Shown one piece after another: positions 52,167 to 60,324 of a DNA stretch of 64,000 bases. Each line of letters starts with the position of its first letter. The stretch's first letter is position 1. The translations under genes were made by a program, and so were the position numbers. Under the pieces are notes generated by a model. The model was not told the origin of the DNA, did no database searches, and saw only the letters and a program-made list of their open reading frames with translations. Source of the DNA: Parasporobacterium sp. (GTDB lineage Bacteria > Bacillota > Clostridia > Lachnospirales > Lachnospiraceae); NCBI GenBank assembly GCA_017459985.1, contig JAFUBX010000030.1, forward strand, positions 62,001 through 126,000, given 5' to 3'.

Positions 52167-54452
52167 ATGAGCAGTATTTTAGACAGATTAAATGACAGAC
52201 AGAAAGAAGCGGTCCTTAAAACAGAAGGACCGCTTCTTATACTGGCCGGAGCCGGCTCCGGGAAGACCCGGGTGATCACGAACCGGATCGCCTATATGAT
52301 ACAGGAGAAGGGAGTTTATCCCGGACAGATCCTGGCCATTACATTTACCAACAAAGCCGCGTCCGAGATGCGGGAACGGCAGGAGAAAATGCTGGGGATG
52401 GCCCTCAGGGGAGCCTGGATCTGCACCTTCCATTCCTGCTGTGTCCGGATCCTCCGGATGCATGCGGATAAGGTCGGATACAATACGAATTTTACGATCT
52501 ACGATGCGGACGATCAGAAAACCGTGATTAAGAACATCTGCAAAAAGTTCGATATCGATACGAAGCAGTTCAAGGAAAAATGGTTTCTGGGGCAGATCTC
52601 TTCCGCCAAGGATGAGCTGATCGACGTGGATCAGTTTGAACGGAATGCCTCCGGGGATTATTATCTGGAACGGGTGGCAAAGGTCTACCGGGAGTATCAG
52701 AAGGAACTGATACGCAATAACGCGATGGATTTTGATGATCTGATCGTGAAAACCGTGGAGCTGTTCCGGAAGAATCCGGATGTGCTGGCGATGTTCCAGG
52801 AACGGTTCCGCTATATTTCCGTAGATGAGTACCAGGACACGAATACAGCCCAGTTTGTATTTGTGGGCCTGTTGGCGAAGAAATACCGGAATATCTGTGT
52901 GGTGGGGGATGATGATCAGTCCATTTACAAATTCCGGGGAGCCAATATTGAGAATATCCTGAATTTTGAAAAGGTCTTTCCGGATGCGGCAGTGATCCGG
53001 CTGGAGCAGAATTACCGGTCCACCAAAACCATTCTGAACGCCGCCAATGCGGTGATCAGCAACAATACGAACCGGAAGGCCAAGACGCTCTGGACGGATG
53101 CGGAAGAGGGGGAGAAGGTCCGTCTGTTCTATGTGGAGAATCCCTATATGGAGGCGGACCGGGTCATCGCAGTGATCCGGAAATATCTTCATGACGGATA
53201 TCCGCTGAACAGCTGCGCCTGCCTGTACCGGACCAATGCCCAGTCCCGGGCGCTGGAAGAAGCATTTATCAGAGCGAATATTCCCTATAAGATCGTCGGA
53301 GGCGTGAATTTCTACCAGCGCAAAGAGATCAAGGATATCCTGGCGTATCTGAAAACCATTGATAACGGCAGCGATGATGTGGCGGTCAAGCGGATCATCA
53401 ACGTGCCGAAGCGGGGGATCGGCGCCTCCTCGGTGAATCTGGTGCAGCATTTTGCAGACGAGCGGGGAATCAGTTTTTATTCAGCACTGGATACCGGTCT
53501 GACAGAGGGGATCTTCGGAAAGGCCGGAGAGAAGCTCCGCAGTTTCCGGGATCTGATCGAGGAGCTTCGCAGAGATGCGGAAGAATCCAGTGTGAAGGCT
53601 CTGATCGAGCAGGTTCTGGACAAAAGCGGTTATATGATGGAACTGCAGGCGGAGCAGACGGTGGAAGCACAGACCCGGATCGAAAATATTGAAGAACTGG
53701 TCAATAAGGCAGCTGCCTATGATGACAGCTTTCAGGAACCGGGCAGGAGTGCTGACGGAGAGGAACCGCAGGATGAATTTCTGATGGTGCAGGATCATGC
53801 AACGCTCAGCGGATTTCTGGAAGAGGTTTCCCTGATTGCCGATATCGACAGCTGGGACGGAGCGGAAGATTATGTATCCCTGATCACGATCCATTCCGCG
53901 AAGGGCCTGGAATTTGACAATGTCTTTCTCTGCGGAATGGAGGACGGGCTCTTTCCGATGAACGCGGCCATCTGCTCCGATGATCCGGGAGATCTGGAGG
54001 AGGAGCGGCGTCTTGCCTATGTGGGAATCACCAGGGCGAAGAAGCATCTGGTCCTGACCGCCTCCAAGACCAGAATGGTCCGGGGCGAGACCATGGTGTC
54101 CGCGCTGTCCCGGTTTGTACGGGAGATTCCGCCGATGATTCTGGAAAATGACAGGGATAACTTGTATATCAAAACCGGTTCCGCTGACCGGGAAGCTCCT
54201 TCAAAATCTGCATCAAAGGTGAAACTCAGCGATAAGCCTTATCTGTTTGCTTCGGAGAAAAAACAGTTTGAGGTGAAGAATCAGGCCGGTCTTGGATATG
54301 GAGTCGGGGACCGGGTCAGCCATATCAAGTTCGGAGAAGGGATCGTCACCGCCATAGACGCTGGGGGAAAGGACTTTGAGGTGACGGTGGATTTTGAAGA
54401 TTTCGGAGTCAAGAAGATGTTTGCCAGTTTTGCAAAGCTGGAGAAGCTGTGA
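52167..54452 (+). CDS. pcrA: UvrD/Rep-family helicase PcrA
   Basis: 761 aa. Walker A LAGAGSGKTR, motif Ia ITFTNKAASEM, motif II VDEYQDTN, motif III GDDDQSIYKFRGA, motif IV YRS, motif V TIHSAKGLEFDNVFLCGM and motif VI YVGITRAKK. 3' to 5' helicase in repair and RCR plasmid/phage replication; a likely partner for HUH Rep proteins. The C-terminal Tudor-like domain is present (VGDRVSHIKFGEGIVTAI). Confidence 0.95.
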   Translation: MSSILDRLNDRQKEAVLKTEGPLLILAGAGSGKTRVITNRIAYMIQEKGVYPGQILAITFTNKAASEMRERQEKMLGMALRGAWICTFHSCCVRILRMHADKVGYNTNFTIYDADDQKTVIKNICKKFDIDTKQFKEKWFLGQISSAKDELIDVDQFERNASGDYYLERVAKVYREYQKELIRNNAMDFDDLIVKTVELFRKNPDVLAMFQERFRYISVDEYQDTNTAQFVFVGLLAKKYRNICVVGDDDQSIYKFRGANIENILNFEKVFPDAAVIRLEQNYRSTKTILNAANAVISNNTNRKAKTLWTDAEEGEKVRLFYVENPYMEADRVIAVIRKYLHDGYPLNSCACLYRTNAQSRALEEAFIRANIPYKIVGGVNFYQRKEIKDILAYLKTIDNGSDDVAVKRIINVPKRGIGASSVNLVQHFADERGISFYSALDTGLTEGIFGKAGEKLRSFRDLIEELRRDAEESSVKALIEQVLDKSGYMMELQAEQTVEAQTRIENIEELVNKAAAYDDSFQEPGRSADGEEPQDEFLMVQDHATLSGFLEEVSLIADIDSWDGAEDYVSLITIHSAKGLEFDNVFLCGMEDGLFPMNAAICSDDPGDLEEERRLAYVGITRAKKHLVLTASKTRMVRGETMVSALSRFVREIPPMILENDRDNLYIKTGSADREAPSKSASKVKLSDKPYLFASEKKQFEVKNQAGLGYGVGDRVSHIKFGEGIVTAIDAGGKDFEVTVDFEDFGVKKMFASFAKLEKL

Positions 54453-54485
54453 TGCAGGCGGCGGATTGTCAGCTGGAAAGTATTT

Positions 54486-55730
54486 ATGAGTAAGAAGAAA
54501 AAGAAACCGGATATGTCGATGTATGAGGACAGGGCACAGCTCTGCCCTCATTTTGAACAGTGCGGCGGATGTACCATGCAGAAGATCTCCTATGGGAAGC
54601 AGCTGGAGATCAAGGCCGCGCAGGTGCGGAACCTGCTGGAAGAAGCAGAGCTTCAGATCCCCGACTTTGAGGGGATTCTTGGAAGTCCCTCCGAAGAAGG
54701 ATACCGCAATAAAATGGAATTTACCTTCGGAGATGAATGCAAGGGCGGGCCTTTTGCCCTGGGCCTTCATATGCGCGGCAGTTTTATGAATATCGTGAAT
54801 CTCACAGACTGTCATCTGGTTCATCCCGATATGAATCTGATCCGCAACAAGGTCAGGGATTTTCTGGATTTCTATTATTCACAGGGATTGATCTCATTCC
54901 GGAATAATAAAACCCAGATCGGCTATCTGCGGCATCTGCTGATCCGGCGGGCAGCCGCTACCGGAGAGATTCTTGTGGCGCTGGTTACCACTTCGCAATA
55001 TCCGGAAGCCCTGAAGGAGAAGATTCCGGAATCCCGGCTGATGGAACAGTTTGTCGATGTTCTGAAGAGCCTGGAACCGGAGGGGGAGATTACGGGGATC
55101 CTGCATATTGTGAATGATGCCCGGTCCGATGTTGTGCAGTCTGACAGAACAGAGATTCTGTCCGGCAGGGATTACATCTATGAAGAGGTCCTGGGGCTTC
55201 GGTTTAAAGTGTCTGTTTTTTCCTTCTTTCAGACCAATACAAAAGGCGCGGAGCTTCTGTACCGCAAAGCCCGGGAATATGCTGCTGACGCTCATGGAAC
55301 TCTCTTTGATCTTTACTGCGGAACCGGAACGATTTCCCAGCTTATGAGCCCTGCGGTGGAGAAGGTCATTGGGGTGGAGATTGTTCCGGAGGCCGTGGAG
55401 GCCGCCAGAGAAAATGCGAAGCTGAATGGGATTAGTAACGCGGAATTTATTGCGGACGATGTTCTGAAAGCGCTGGAATACCTTCCGGTTCCGGATTCTC
55501 TGATTCTGGACCCGCCCCGGGAAGGGATTCATCCCAAAGCCCTGGGAATGATTCTCCGATATGGCATTGAGAATATTGTATATGTCAGCTGCAAGCCGGC
55601 TTCTCTGGCCCGGGATCTGCATGCCTTTGATCTGGCCGGATACCGGATCCGGAAAGTCTGCTGTGTGGACATGTTCCCGCAGACGAACCACATCGAGACT
55701 ATAGTGTTGCTACAAAGACAGAACTCGTAG
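54486..55730 (+). CDS. rlmCD: 23S rRNA m5U methyltransferase (RlmCD/RumA), altered C-terminus
   Basis: 414 aa. 4Fe-4S Cys motif CPHFEQCGGCTMQKI, QTNTKGAELLY, SAM motif LFDLYCGTGTISQLM, catalytic DPPREGIHPKAL and SCKPASLARDL. The family normally ends a few residues after NHIETVVLL or continues into a tail; here the last residues LQRQNS appear to come from an inserted element, while a typical tail is found at 57888..58034. Confidence 0.9.
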   Translation: MSKKKKKPDMSMYEDRAQLCPHFEQCGGCTMQKISYGKQLEIKAAQVRNLLEEAELQIPDFEGILGSPSEEGYRNKMEFTFGDECKGGPFALGLHMRGSFMNIVNLTDCHLVHPDMNLIRNKVRDFLDFYYSQGLISFRNNKTQIGYLRHLLIRRAAATGEILVALVTTSQYPEALKEKIPESRLMEQFVDVLKSLEPEGEITGILHIVNDARSDVVQSDRTEILSGRDYIYEEVLGLRFKVSVFSFFQTNTKGAELLYRKAREYAADAHGTLFDLYCGTGTISQLMSPAVEKVIGVEIVPEAVEAARENAKLNGISNAEFIADDVLKALEYLPVPDSLILDPPREGIHPKALGMILRYGIENIVYVSCKPASLARDLHAFDLAGYRIRKVCCVDMFPQTNHIETIVLLQRQNS

Positions 55731-56006
55731 AAATCCTTTGTTTTAAGCACTTTTACGAGCATTTCATCTTTGGTGAGACGGACTGGTCAAAGCGCGGAAA
55801 ACGTCTCGAAAAGTATGTCCGGGTGGCTATAACAATAGAACTCGTAACAGTAGGCACAAAAACCCGAAGACTTATAGACAAGTAAATATTGGATCAATGA
55901 TGGACGTTTACCCGCTGCATTTCCGCAGTGAATAGACGCCCATTTTTGCGTTCACGGAAGATTCTGAGGAGGAGAGCAGAGGGAGTTCATTACCCGTTGC
56001 TTCTGA

Positions 56007-56035
56007 TTGACAAGTCCTTCAAAAAGAACTAATAT
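56007..56035 (+). promoter_or_regulatory. Promoter of the AbiEi-like gene
   Basis: TTGACA (56007..56012), 17 bp, TAATAT (56030..56035). Confidence 0.75.
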
Positions 56036-56043
56036 TTAATTTA

Positions 56044-56073
56044 AATTCGGCATATACAAAAAACGCCGAAATT
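56044..56073. promoter_or_regulatory. Inverted repeat downstream of the -10
   Basis: TTCGGC (56046..56051) and GCCGAA (56065..56070) extended by AT-rich arms, just after the -10 and before the start. AbiEi proteins autoregulate by binding promoter inverted repeats, so this is the probable operator. Confidence 0.5.
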
Positions 56074-56092
56074 AAATAATATTTGGTAAAGA

Positions 56093-56683
56093 ATGATGAT
56101 TAACGATGAAAACATCCCAAAAAATAAGATCATTATTTCCATGAAGGAATTAAGGGATAGAGGCTATTCTCAATATATGGTCAGCAAACTGGTCGATGAA
56201 GGAAAACTTATCAAACTGAATAAAAGCTATTATGAGAATACAGGCTATCAAGGAGAAGAATCTGATTTTTATTATGTGGAGGCATATGCACCGAGAGGTG
56301 TCATCTGTCTGATGAGTGCTGCTGTATATTACAACCTGACTACTTTCATTCCAGATGCAGTAGAGATTGCCATCCCAAGGAAGGCAAAGGTCTCGACAAT
56401 TCCTAAATGGCCACCTATGAAGGTTCACTATTTTACGGATGAGAGATATGCCTTGGGACTAGTAACCGTACAGGAAGGTAACAATCTATTCCGGATCTAT
56501 GATATTGAAAAGACAGTCGTGGATATTGTTTTTTACAGAGAAAGAGTCGGGATTGAAGAAATAAAGGAAATACTTCACAACTATCTTCGAAGGCAGAACA
56601 GAGAGCTTGATCGACTTTACGCATACGCTAAAAAACTTCATTGTGAGAAGATCCTCAGAACATATCTGGAAGTTCTGATATGA
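56093..56683 (+). CDS. AbiEi-like antitoxin/transcription regulator
   Basis: 196 aa. An N-terminal winged-helix (IIISMKELRDRGYSQYMVSK, LVDEGKLIKLNKSYYENTG) and the AbiEi C-terminal domain (APRGVICLMSAAVYYNLTTF, VEIAIPRKAKV, RIYDIEKTVVDIVFYRERVG). In type IV abortive-infection modules AbiEi pairs with the nucleotidyltransferase AbiEii, absent here; the following gene encodes a DUF1016 nuclease instead. Ends in ATGA. Confidence 0.8.
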   Translation: MMINDENIPKNKIIISMKELRDRGYSQYMVSKLVDEGKLIKLNKSYYENTGYQGEESDFYYVEAYAPRGVICLMSAAVYYNLTTFIPDAVEIAIPRKAKVSTIPKWPPMKVHYFTDERYALGLVTVQEGNNLFRIYDIEKTVVDIVFYRERVGIEEIKEILHNYLRRQNRELDRLYAYAKKLHCEKILRTYLEVLI

Positions 56684-56727
56684 CAATCAAAGGATGCTTA
56701 ACAGCAATGATAGATAAGGAGAGCAGG

Positions 56728-57828
56728 ATGGACAGTGAATTGATGAAATATAACGATGCTTATCGGAATTGGATACAGGATGTCAGTAAGCGTTTCCGTC
56801 AGAGCCAGATAAAAGCGGCGGTTAAGGTCAATGATGAAATGCTTCGCTTTTACTGGACGCTCGGTCGAGACATGGATTCTATTAAAAGCGATTATGAATG
56901 GGGAAGCCATTTTTATGATCAAATCAGTAAAGACCTGAAGAAAGTACTCCCGGGAGTAAAATCATTTTCCCCGAGGAATCTTCTATATATGCATCAGTTT
57001 TACAGGCTGTTTCCCCAAATAGAAATTGCGCCCCAGCATGATGCGTTAATTGCGGGGAGTATAATTACGCCCCAGGTTGATGCGCAAATTGATATGCTGT
57101 CTGTATTTTGCATACCTTGGGGGCATCAAAAGCTTTTGATCGATAGATGCAATGGAGATTCAACCAAAGCTCTGTTCTATGTACATAAAACAATTGAAAA
57201 CAATTGGTCCAGAGCTGTGCTGTTAAATTTTCTGGATACAGATCTTTACGAGCGGCAGGGTAAAGCTGTTACGAACTTTTCAGTGACGCTGCCTGCGCCG
57301 CAGAGTGATCTGGCTCAGGCTATTACCCGTGATCCGTACAATTTTGATTTTTTGACGATCCGTGAAAAATATGATGAGAAGGAACTGAAGGATGCTCTGA
57401 TGGATAAAGTTGAAAATTTCCTGATGGAGCTTGGAACCGGTTTTGCCTTTATGGGCCGTGAGGTAAGACTGGTGATCGGAAATACTGAGAAATTTCTGGA
57501 TATGCTGTTTTACAATGCTAAGCAGCATTGCTATGTTGTTGTGGAAGTCAAGGCGGTTGAATTTGACTCTTCTTTTGCAGGACAGCTGGGTACTTATGTA
57601 GTGGCGGTGAATCACCAAATGAAAACGGAACTGGATAATCCAACCATTGGATTGTTGATTTGCAAAGGAATGGATAGAGTTGAGGCGTAGTACGCGCTTG
57701 AATCCACCAGCCAGCCATTAGGTGTATCCAGTTACGAACTGTCTAAACTGATTCCTGAAGAGTTTAAAGGCAGTCTGCCGACGATAGAGGAAATTGAAGC
57801 GGAATTGGCGGATGGGCACAATGATTAA
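56728..57828 (+). pseudogene. DUF1016/YhcG-type nuclease gene with in-frame TAG
   Basis: ATG at 56728 behind AAGGAGAG (the ATG at 56680 overlaps the previous stop). DUF1016 N domain (IQDVSKRFRQSQIKAAVKVN, FYWTLGRDMDSI, FSPRNLLYMHQFYRLFP) and the C-terminal PD-(D/E)XK-type part (GRQ-like FMGREVRLVIGNTEKFLDML, CYVVVEVKAVEFD). TAG at 57688..57690 replaces an expected Gln (GCG-TAG-TACGCGCTTGAATCC) and 45 further codons in the same frame end at 57828. A CAG to TAG change would explain it. Confidence 0.8.
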
Positions 57829-57887
57829 CGGTGTTTTTGAGCAGAACCGGAACTAACAGATGATCGGTACATGAATGTTGACGCGGA

Positions 57888-58034
57888 ATGGATCGTTTTG
57901 CACCTACTGGCCATGTGGAGACTGTGTGCCTCTTGGACAGACGAAAACCCGACGATACGATAAAAGTCTCCGTGAATATGGATGACTATTATCAAATTAG
58001 GGATGCCGAGGAAGCGGAGAAAAAACCTTCATAA
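57888..58034 (+). pseudogene. Displaced C-terminus of the RumA-type methylase
   Basis: A 48-codon frame, MDRFAPTGHVETVCLLDRRK followed by PDDTIKVSVNMDDYYQIRDA and EEAEKKPS. HVETVCLL matches the NHIETIVLL end of the intact methylase 2.2 kb upstream, and the rest looks like its original C-terminal tail. Such fragments mark the right junction of elements integrated in this gene. Confidence 0.65.
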
Positions 58035-58064
58035 GACCGAAATAGTATATCGAGATAGAAACTT

Positions 58065-58107
58065 AGCTGTTGATGCGTAAGAAAAATACGTATCGGCAGC
58101 TTTTTTT
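58065..58107 (+). terminator. Terminator after the RumA fragment
   Basis: A 15-bp stem with G-U pairs (AGCTGTTGATGCGTA/TACGTATCGGCAGCT), 7-nt loop, T7 tail. Probably the original terminator of the methylase gene. Confidence 0.75.
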
Positions 58108-58234
58108 ATTTTCAGCCGAGAACGGACGGAACGAAAATTATGAAAAAGTAATATGCAGCAGACATTGTCTTTATTCTTGAAAGCGGTCAGAGGAGATGGA
58201 TTTCTCCGCTGACCGTTTGTTTTTGCGCTTGTTT

Positions 58235-58561
58235 TTATTCCAATTCCTTTTTATATTCCGTTCCCCAGGATTCCATAGACTTTATGATGGGACGCATGGA
58301 TTCTCCGAGTTCGGAAAGAGCATATTCTACACGGGGCGGTACTTCGGGAAATACTGTGCGCGTGATAATGCCGTCTTCTTCCATTGAGCGGAGACTGTCA
58401 GTCAGAACCTTCTGGCTGATCCCTTCAAGGCTTCTCTGCAGTTCGTTAAAGCGCCAGGGTCTTACAAGCAAGTTCCTCATAATGAGCAGTTTCCATTTGC
58501 TGCCTATCAGGGATACTGTGGTTGCTACCGGGCAATCCGGGAGTTCTTCTTTTTTCTTCAT
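58235..58561 (-). CDS. HxlR-family regulator
   Basis: 108 aa behind ATAGGAGGT. Winged-helix pattern of the family: CPVATTVSLIGSKWKLLIMR, FNELQRSLEGISQKVLTDSL and YALSELGESMRPIIKSMESW. Cys10 sits in the CPV motif used for thiol or aldehyde sensing in HxlR proteins. Divergent from the ACGX peptide operon and inferred to control it and itself. Confidence 0.85.
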   Translation of the reverse strand: MKKKEELPDCPVATTVSLIGSKWKLLIMRNLLVRPWRFNELQRSLEGISQKVLTDSLRSMEEDGIITRTVFPEVPPRVEYALSELGESMRPIIKSMESWGTEYKKELE

Positions 58562-58593
58562 AGGGGATACCTCCTATAATATTTATTTTATGG

Positions 58594-58618
58594 TGTTACA
58601 TTCAAATGTGATGTAACA
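58594..58618. promoter_or_regulatory. HxlR operator palindrome
   Basis: TGTTACAT (58594..58601) and ATGTAACA (58611..58618), perfect arms with a 9-bp centre, placed just downstream of the hxlR -10: a classic autorepression site. Confidence 0.7.
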
Positions 58619-58623
58619 GTTAA

Positions 58624-58652
58624 ATTATAGTGCAATGTTCAACTTGTGTCAA
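58624..58652 (-). promoter_or_regulatory. hxlR promoter
   Basis: Minus strand TTGACA (58652..58647), 17 bp, TATAAT (58629..58624): full consensus. Confidence 0.85.
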
Positions 58653-58718
58653 TGATAATTGGGGAGTCAAAAAAATTTCTGCTCCTATAGGTTCCATGAA
58701 GCCAGTAAATCCGCAAAA

Positions 58719-58743
58719 GTTACAAAAAAGTAACCAGGGTTAC
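58719..58743. promoter_or_regulatory. Second operator cluster, peptide side
   Basis: GTTACAAAAAAGTAAC (58719..58734) repeats the GTTAC/GTAAC arms of the first operator with 6-bp spacing, and another GTTAC follows at 58739..58743, just upstream of the peptide promoter. Confidence 0.55.
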
Positions 58744-58757
58744 AAAAAGGTGCGTAC

Positions 58758-58785
58758 TTGTGGGATTTTCAGGCATCCGTATAAT
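58758..58785 (+). promoter_or_regulatory. ACGX operon promoter
   Basis: TTGTGG (58758..58763), 16 bp, TATAAT (58780..58785). Good -10, weak -35, compatible with regulation. Confidence 0.6.
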
Positions 58786-58850
58786 GAGAATCACAGACAG
58801 GTGAGTGGTCGCCTGCTGAAACAAAACTCATCAAACAGGAGGTACGTATC

Positions 58851-59078
58851 ATGGCATTATCAAACATTGCAGGATGGAATGTGAACACAGCTGGAAGCGC
58901 TTGTGGCGCATCTGACAAGCCGGCAGCATGCGGTGCATCCGAGAAGCCCGCAGCATGCGGAAGTGCTTGTGGCGCTGGCGATAAGCCTGCAGAGACATCG
59001 GCAGCATGCGGAGCAGCTGACAAGCCGGAAGAAAAGCCTGCAGCTTGCGGAAGCGCCTGTGGTGCCGGTGACAAATAA
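58851..59078 (+). CDS. ACGX-repeat RiPP precursor peptide
   Basis: 75 aa, ATG behind CAGGAGGT. A short leader MALSNIAGWNVNTAG is followed by seven Cys, each in an ACG(A/S) unit (Cys18, 27, 36, 40, 53, 66, 70), separated by Lys/Pro/Asp/Glu linkers such as SDKPA and EEKPA. Matches the ACGX-repeat peptide class that pairs with a dedicated radical SAM/SPASM enzyme, encoded next. The thiols are the likely modification sites. Product chemistry unknown. Confidence 0.85.
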   Translation: MALSNIAGWNVNTAGSACGASDKPAACGASEKPAACGSACGAGDKPAETSAACGAADKPEEKPAACGSACGAGDK

Positions 59079-59120
59079 GAACGAACGCTTGTAAGCATAG
59101 ATCTTGTTTACTCTGTACGC

Positions 59121-59155
59121 AGAACCACAACGAAATCAAAGATTTCTGTGGTTCT
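59121..59155 (+). repeat. Hairpin after the precursor gene
   Basis: AGAACCACA/TGTGGTTCT plus an inner GAAATC/GATTTC, a long stem that should stabilise the precursor mRNA. Confidence 0.6.
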
Positions 59156-59172
59156 AGTGTGGCCAAACAGTT

Positions 59173-59206
59173 GATCCTCCGGCTGTCAAAGGTCGGAGGA
59201 TCTTTT
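59173..59206 (+). terminator. Leaky terminator between precursor and maturase
   Basis: GATCCTCCG (59173..59181)/CGGAGGATC (59194..59202) then TTTT. Would give high precursor and lower enzyme expression. Confidence 0.65.
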
Positions 59207-59262
59207 CAGAGAGATATCAGCATAAAGCTGTTTAAGATAATCAGGAATTGGAGCGTAGGATC

Positions 59263-60324
59263 ATGAAACCTTATTTTTCTTTTCAATGGCATATAACAGA
59301 TGAATGTGATCAGAGATGCAAGCATTGCTATATCTACTCTGCAGGGGATCATACCTGCCTGCTTTCCATGAACTGGAAGCAGATGGAGGACACCCTCTAT
59401 AACTGCCTTGATTTCTGTGAAGTATATGGCAGAACACCGTATTTCTATATTACCGGCGGTGATCCGATCCTGCATCCTGATTTTTGGAGATTATTAGAAC
59501 TTATCAAGGAGCATGATATCAAGTTTACGATCCTGGGAAACCCGTTCCACTTAAATGACCAGGTATGCCGTGAACTAAAATGGTACGGCTGTGAGAAATA
59601 TCAGCTATCCCTTGATGGGCTGAGGGAGACACATGACTGGTTCCGGAAGCCGGGTTCTTTTGACTGCACTTTGGAGAAAATCGGATGCATCAATCGTGCA
59701 GGCATCCGAAGCGTTATCATGACAACGGTATCAAAGACGAACCGCATGGAGGTGCCGGGAATCATTGATGAAGTGGTAAAGGCAGGGGCAAATGTATTTG
59801 CCTTTTCCAGATATGTACCGAGTGGCGGCGACTTAGATGCCAGCATGACCGCGCAGGAATACAGAGAACTTCTGACAATCTGTGATAAGAAGTTTAAGGA
59901 ATACGAAGCGGAAGGATGCGACACTTATTTTAACAAGAAGGATCATCTTTGGACGCTGTATGAATATGAGACGGGAGAGTTTAAGATCCCGGAGAATGCT
60001 GAAAAAGGAATGATCTATGGCGGATGCAACTGCGGCAACTGCCATTTGACGATATTGCCGTCAGGTGATGTGTACGCCTGCCGGAGAGTAGCAGAGAGCA
60101 AAGTCGGAAATGTATTTGAGGACAGACTTGCTGATCTGTGGGTGACAAGTGTTGAGAGCTATCGTGAGTATGAGAAGTTCAGCAAATGCTCCAAATGCAA
60201 GCTGCTTGCGTGGTGTAGGGGATGTCCTGCGGTAGCAAGAGGCACTTATGGAGATTTCTATACAAATGATCCCCAGTGCTGGGCGGATGAGAACGGAGAA
60301 CTGTTTCAGGAGGTGGAAGGCTGA
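59263..60324 (+). CDS. Radical SAM/SPASM maturase, ACGX system
   Basis: 353 aa from ATG at 59263 (TTGGAG upstream). Radical SAM cluster motif CDQRCKHC in WHITDECDQRCKHCYIYSAG, GGDP motif FYITGGDPILHP, and a C-terminal SPASM Cys set (GGCNCGNCHLTILPSGDVYA, CSKCKLLAWCRGCPAVA) for auxiliary 4Fe-4S clusters. Predicted to act on Cys of the adjacent peptide, perhaps thioether formation. Overlaps the next gene by TGATGG. Confidence 0.88.
   Translation: MKPYFSFQWHITDECDQRCKHCYIYSAGDHTCLLSMNWKQMEDTLYNCLDFCEVYGRTPYFYITGGDPILHPDFWRLLELIKEHDIKFTILGNPFHLNDQVCRELKWYGCEKYQLSLDGLRETHDWFRKPGSFDCTLEKIGCINRAGIRSVIMTTVSKTNRMEVPGIIDEVVKAGANVFAFSRYVPSGGDLDASMTAQEYRELLTICDKKFKEYEAEGCDTYFNKKDHLWTLYEYETGEFKIPENAEKGMIYGGCNCGNCHLTILPSGDVYACRRVAESKVGNVFEDRLADLWVTSVESYREYEKFSKCSKCKLLAWCRGCPAVARGTYGDFYTNDPQCWADENGELFQEVEG

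Larger units (their letters stand above)
55695..57923. mobile_element. Small element inserted in the 3' end of the RumA gene
   Basis: The segment from the HIETIVLL codons of the methylase (GAGACT at 55695..55700) to the HVETVCLL codons of the displaced 3' fragment (GAGACT at 57918..57923). It contains a 360-nt non-coding left part (55731..56092, no gene seen, GC and codon pattern unlike neighbours), the AbiEi-like gene and the DUF1016 gene. RumA-type 3' ends are known integration targets for ICEs in Firmicutes. No recombinase remains. Confidence 0.6.

Noticed and set aside
52188-53450. 420-codon minus-strand ORF inside pcrA
   Set aside because: A shadow of the pcrA coding strand; no ribosome site, and composition mirrors the helicase codons. 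Same for 30393..31553 and 43963..44751.
55731-56006. Gene remnants in the left part of the RumA insertion
   Set aside because: No frame longer than about 30 codons gives a recognisable motif; treated as non-coding.
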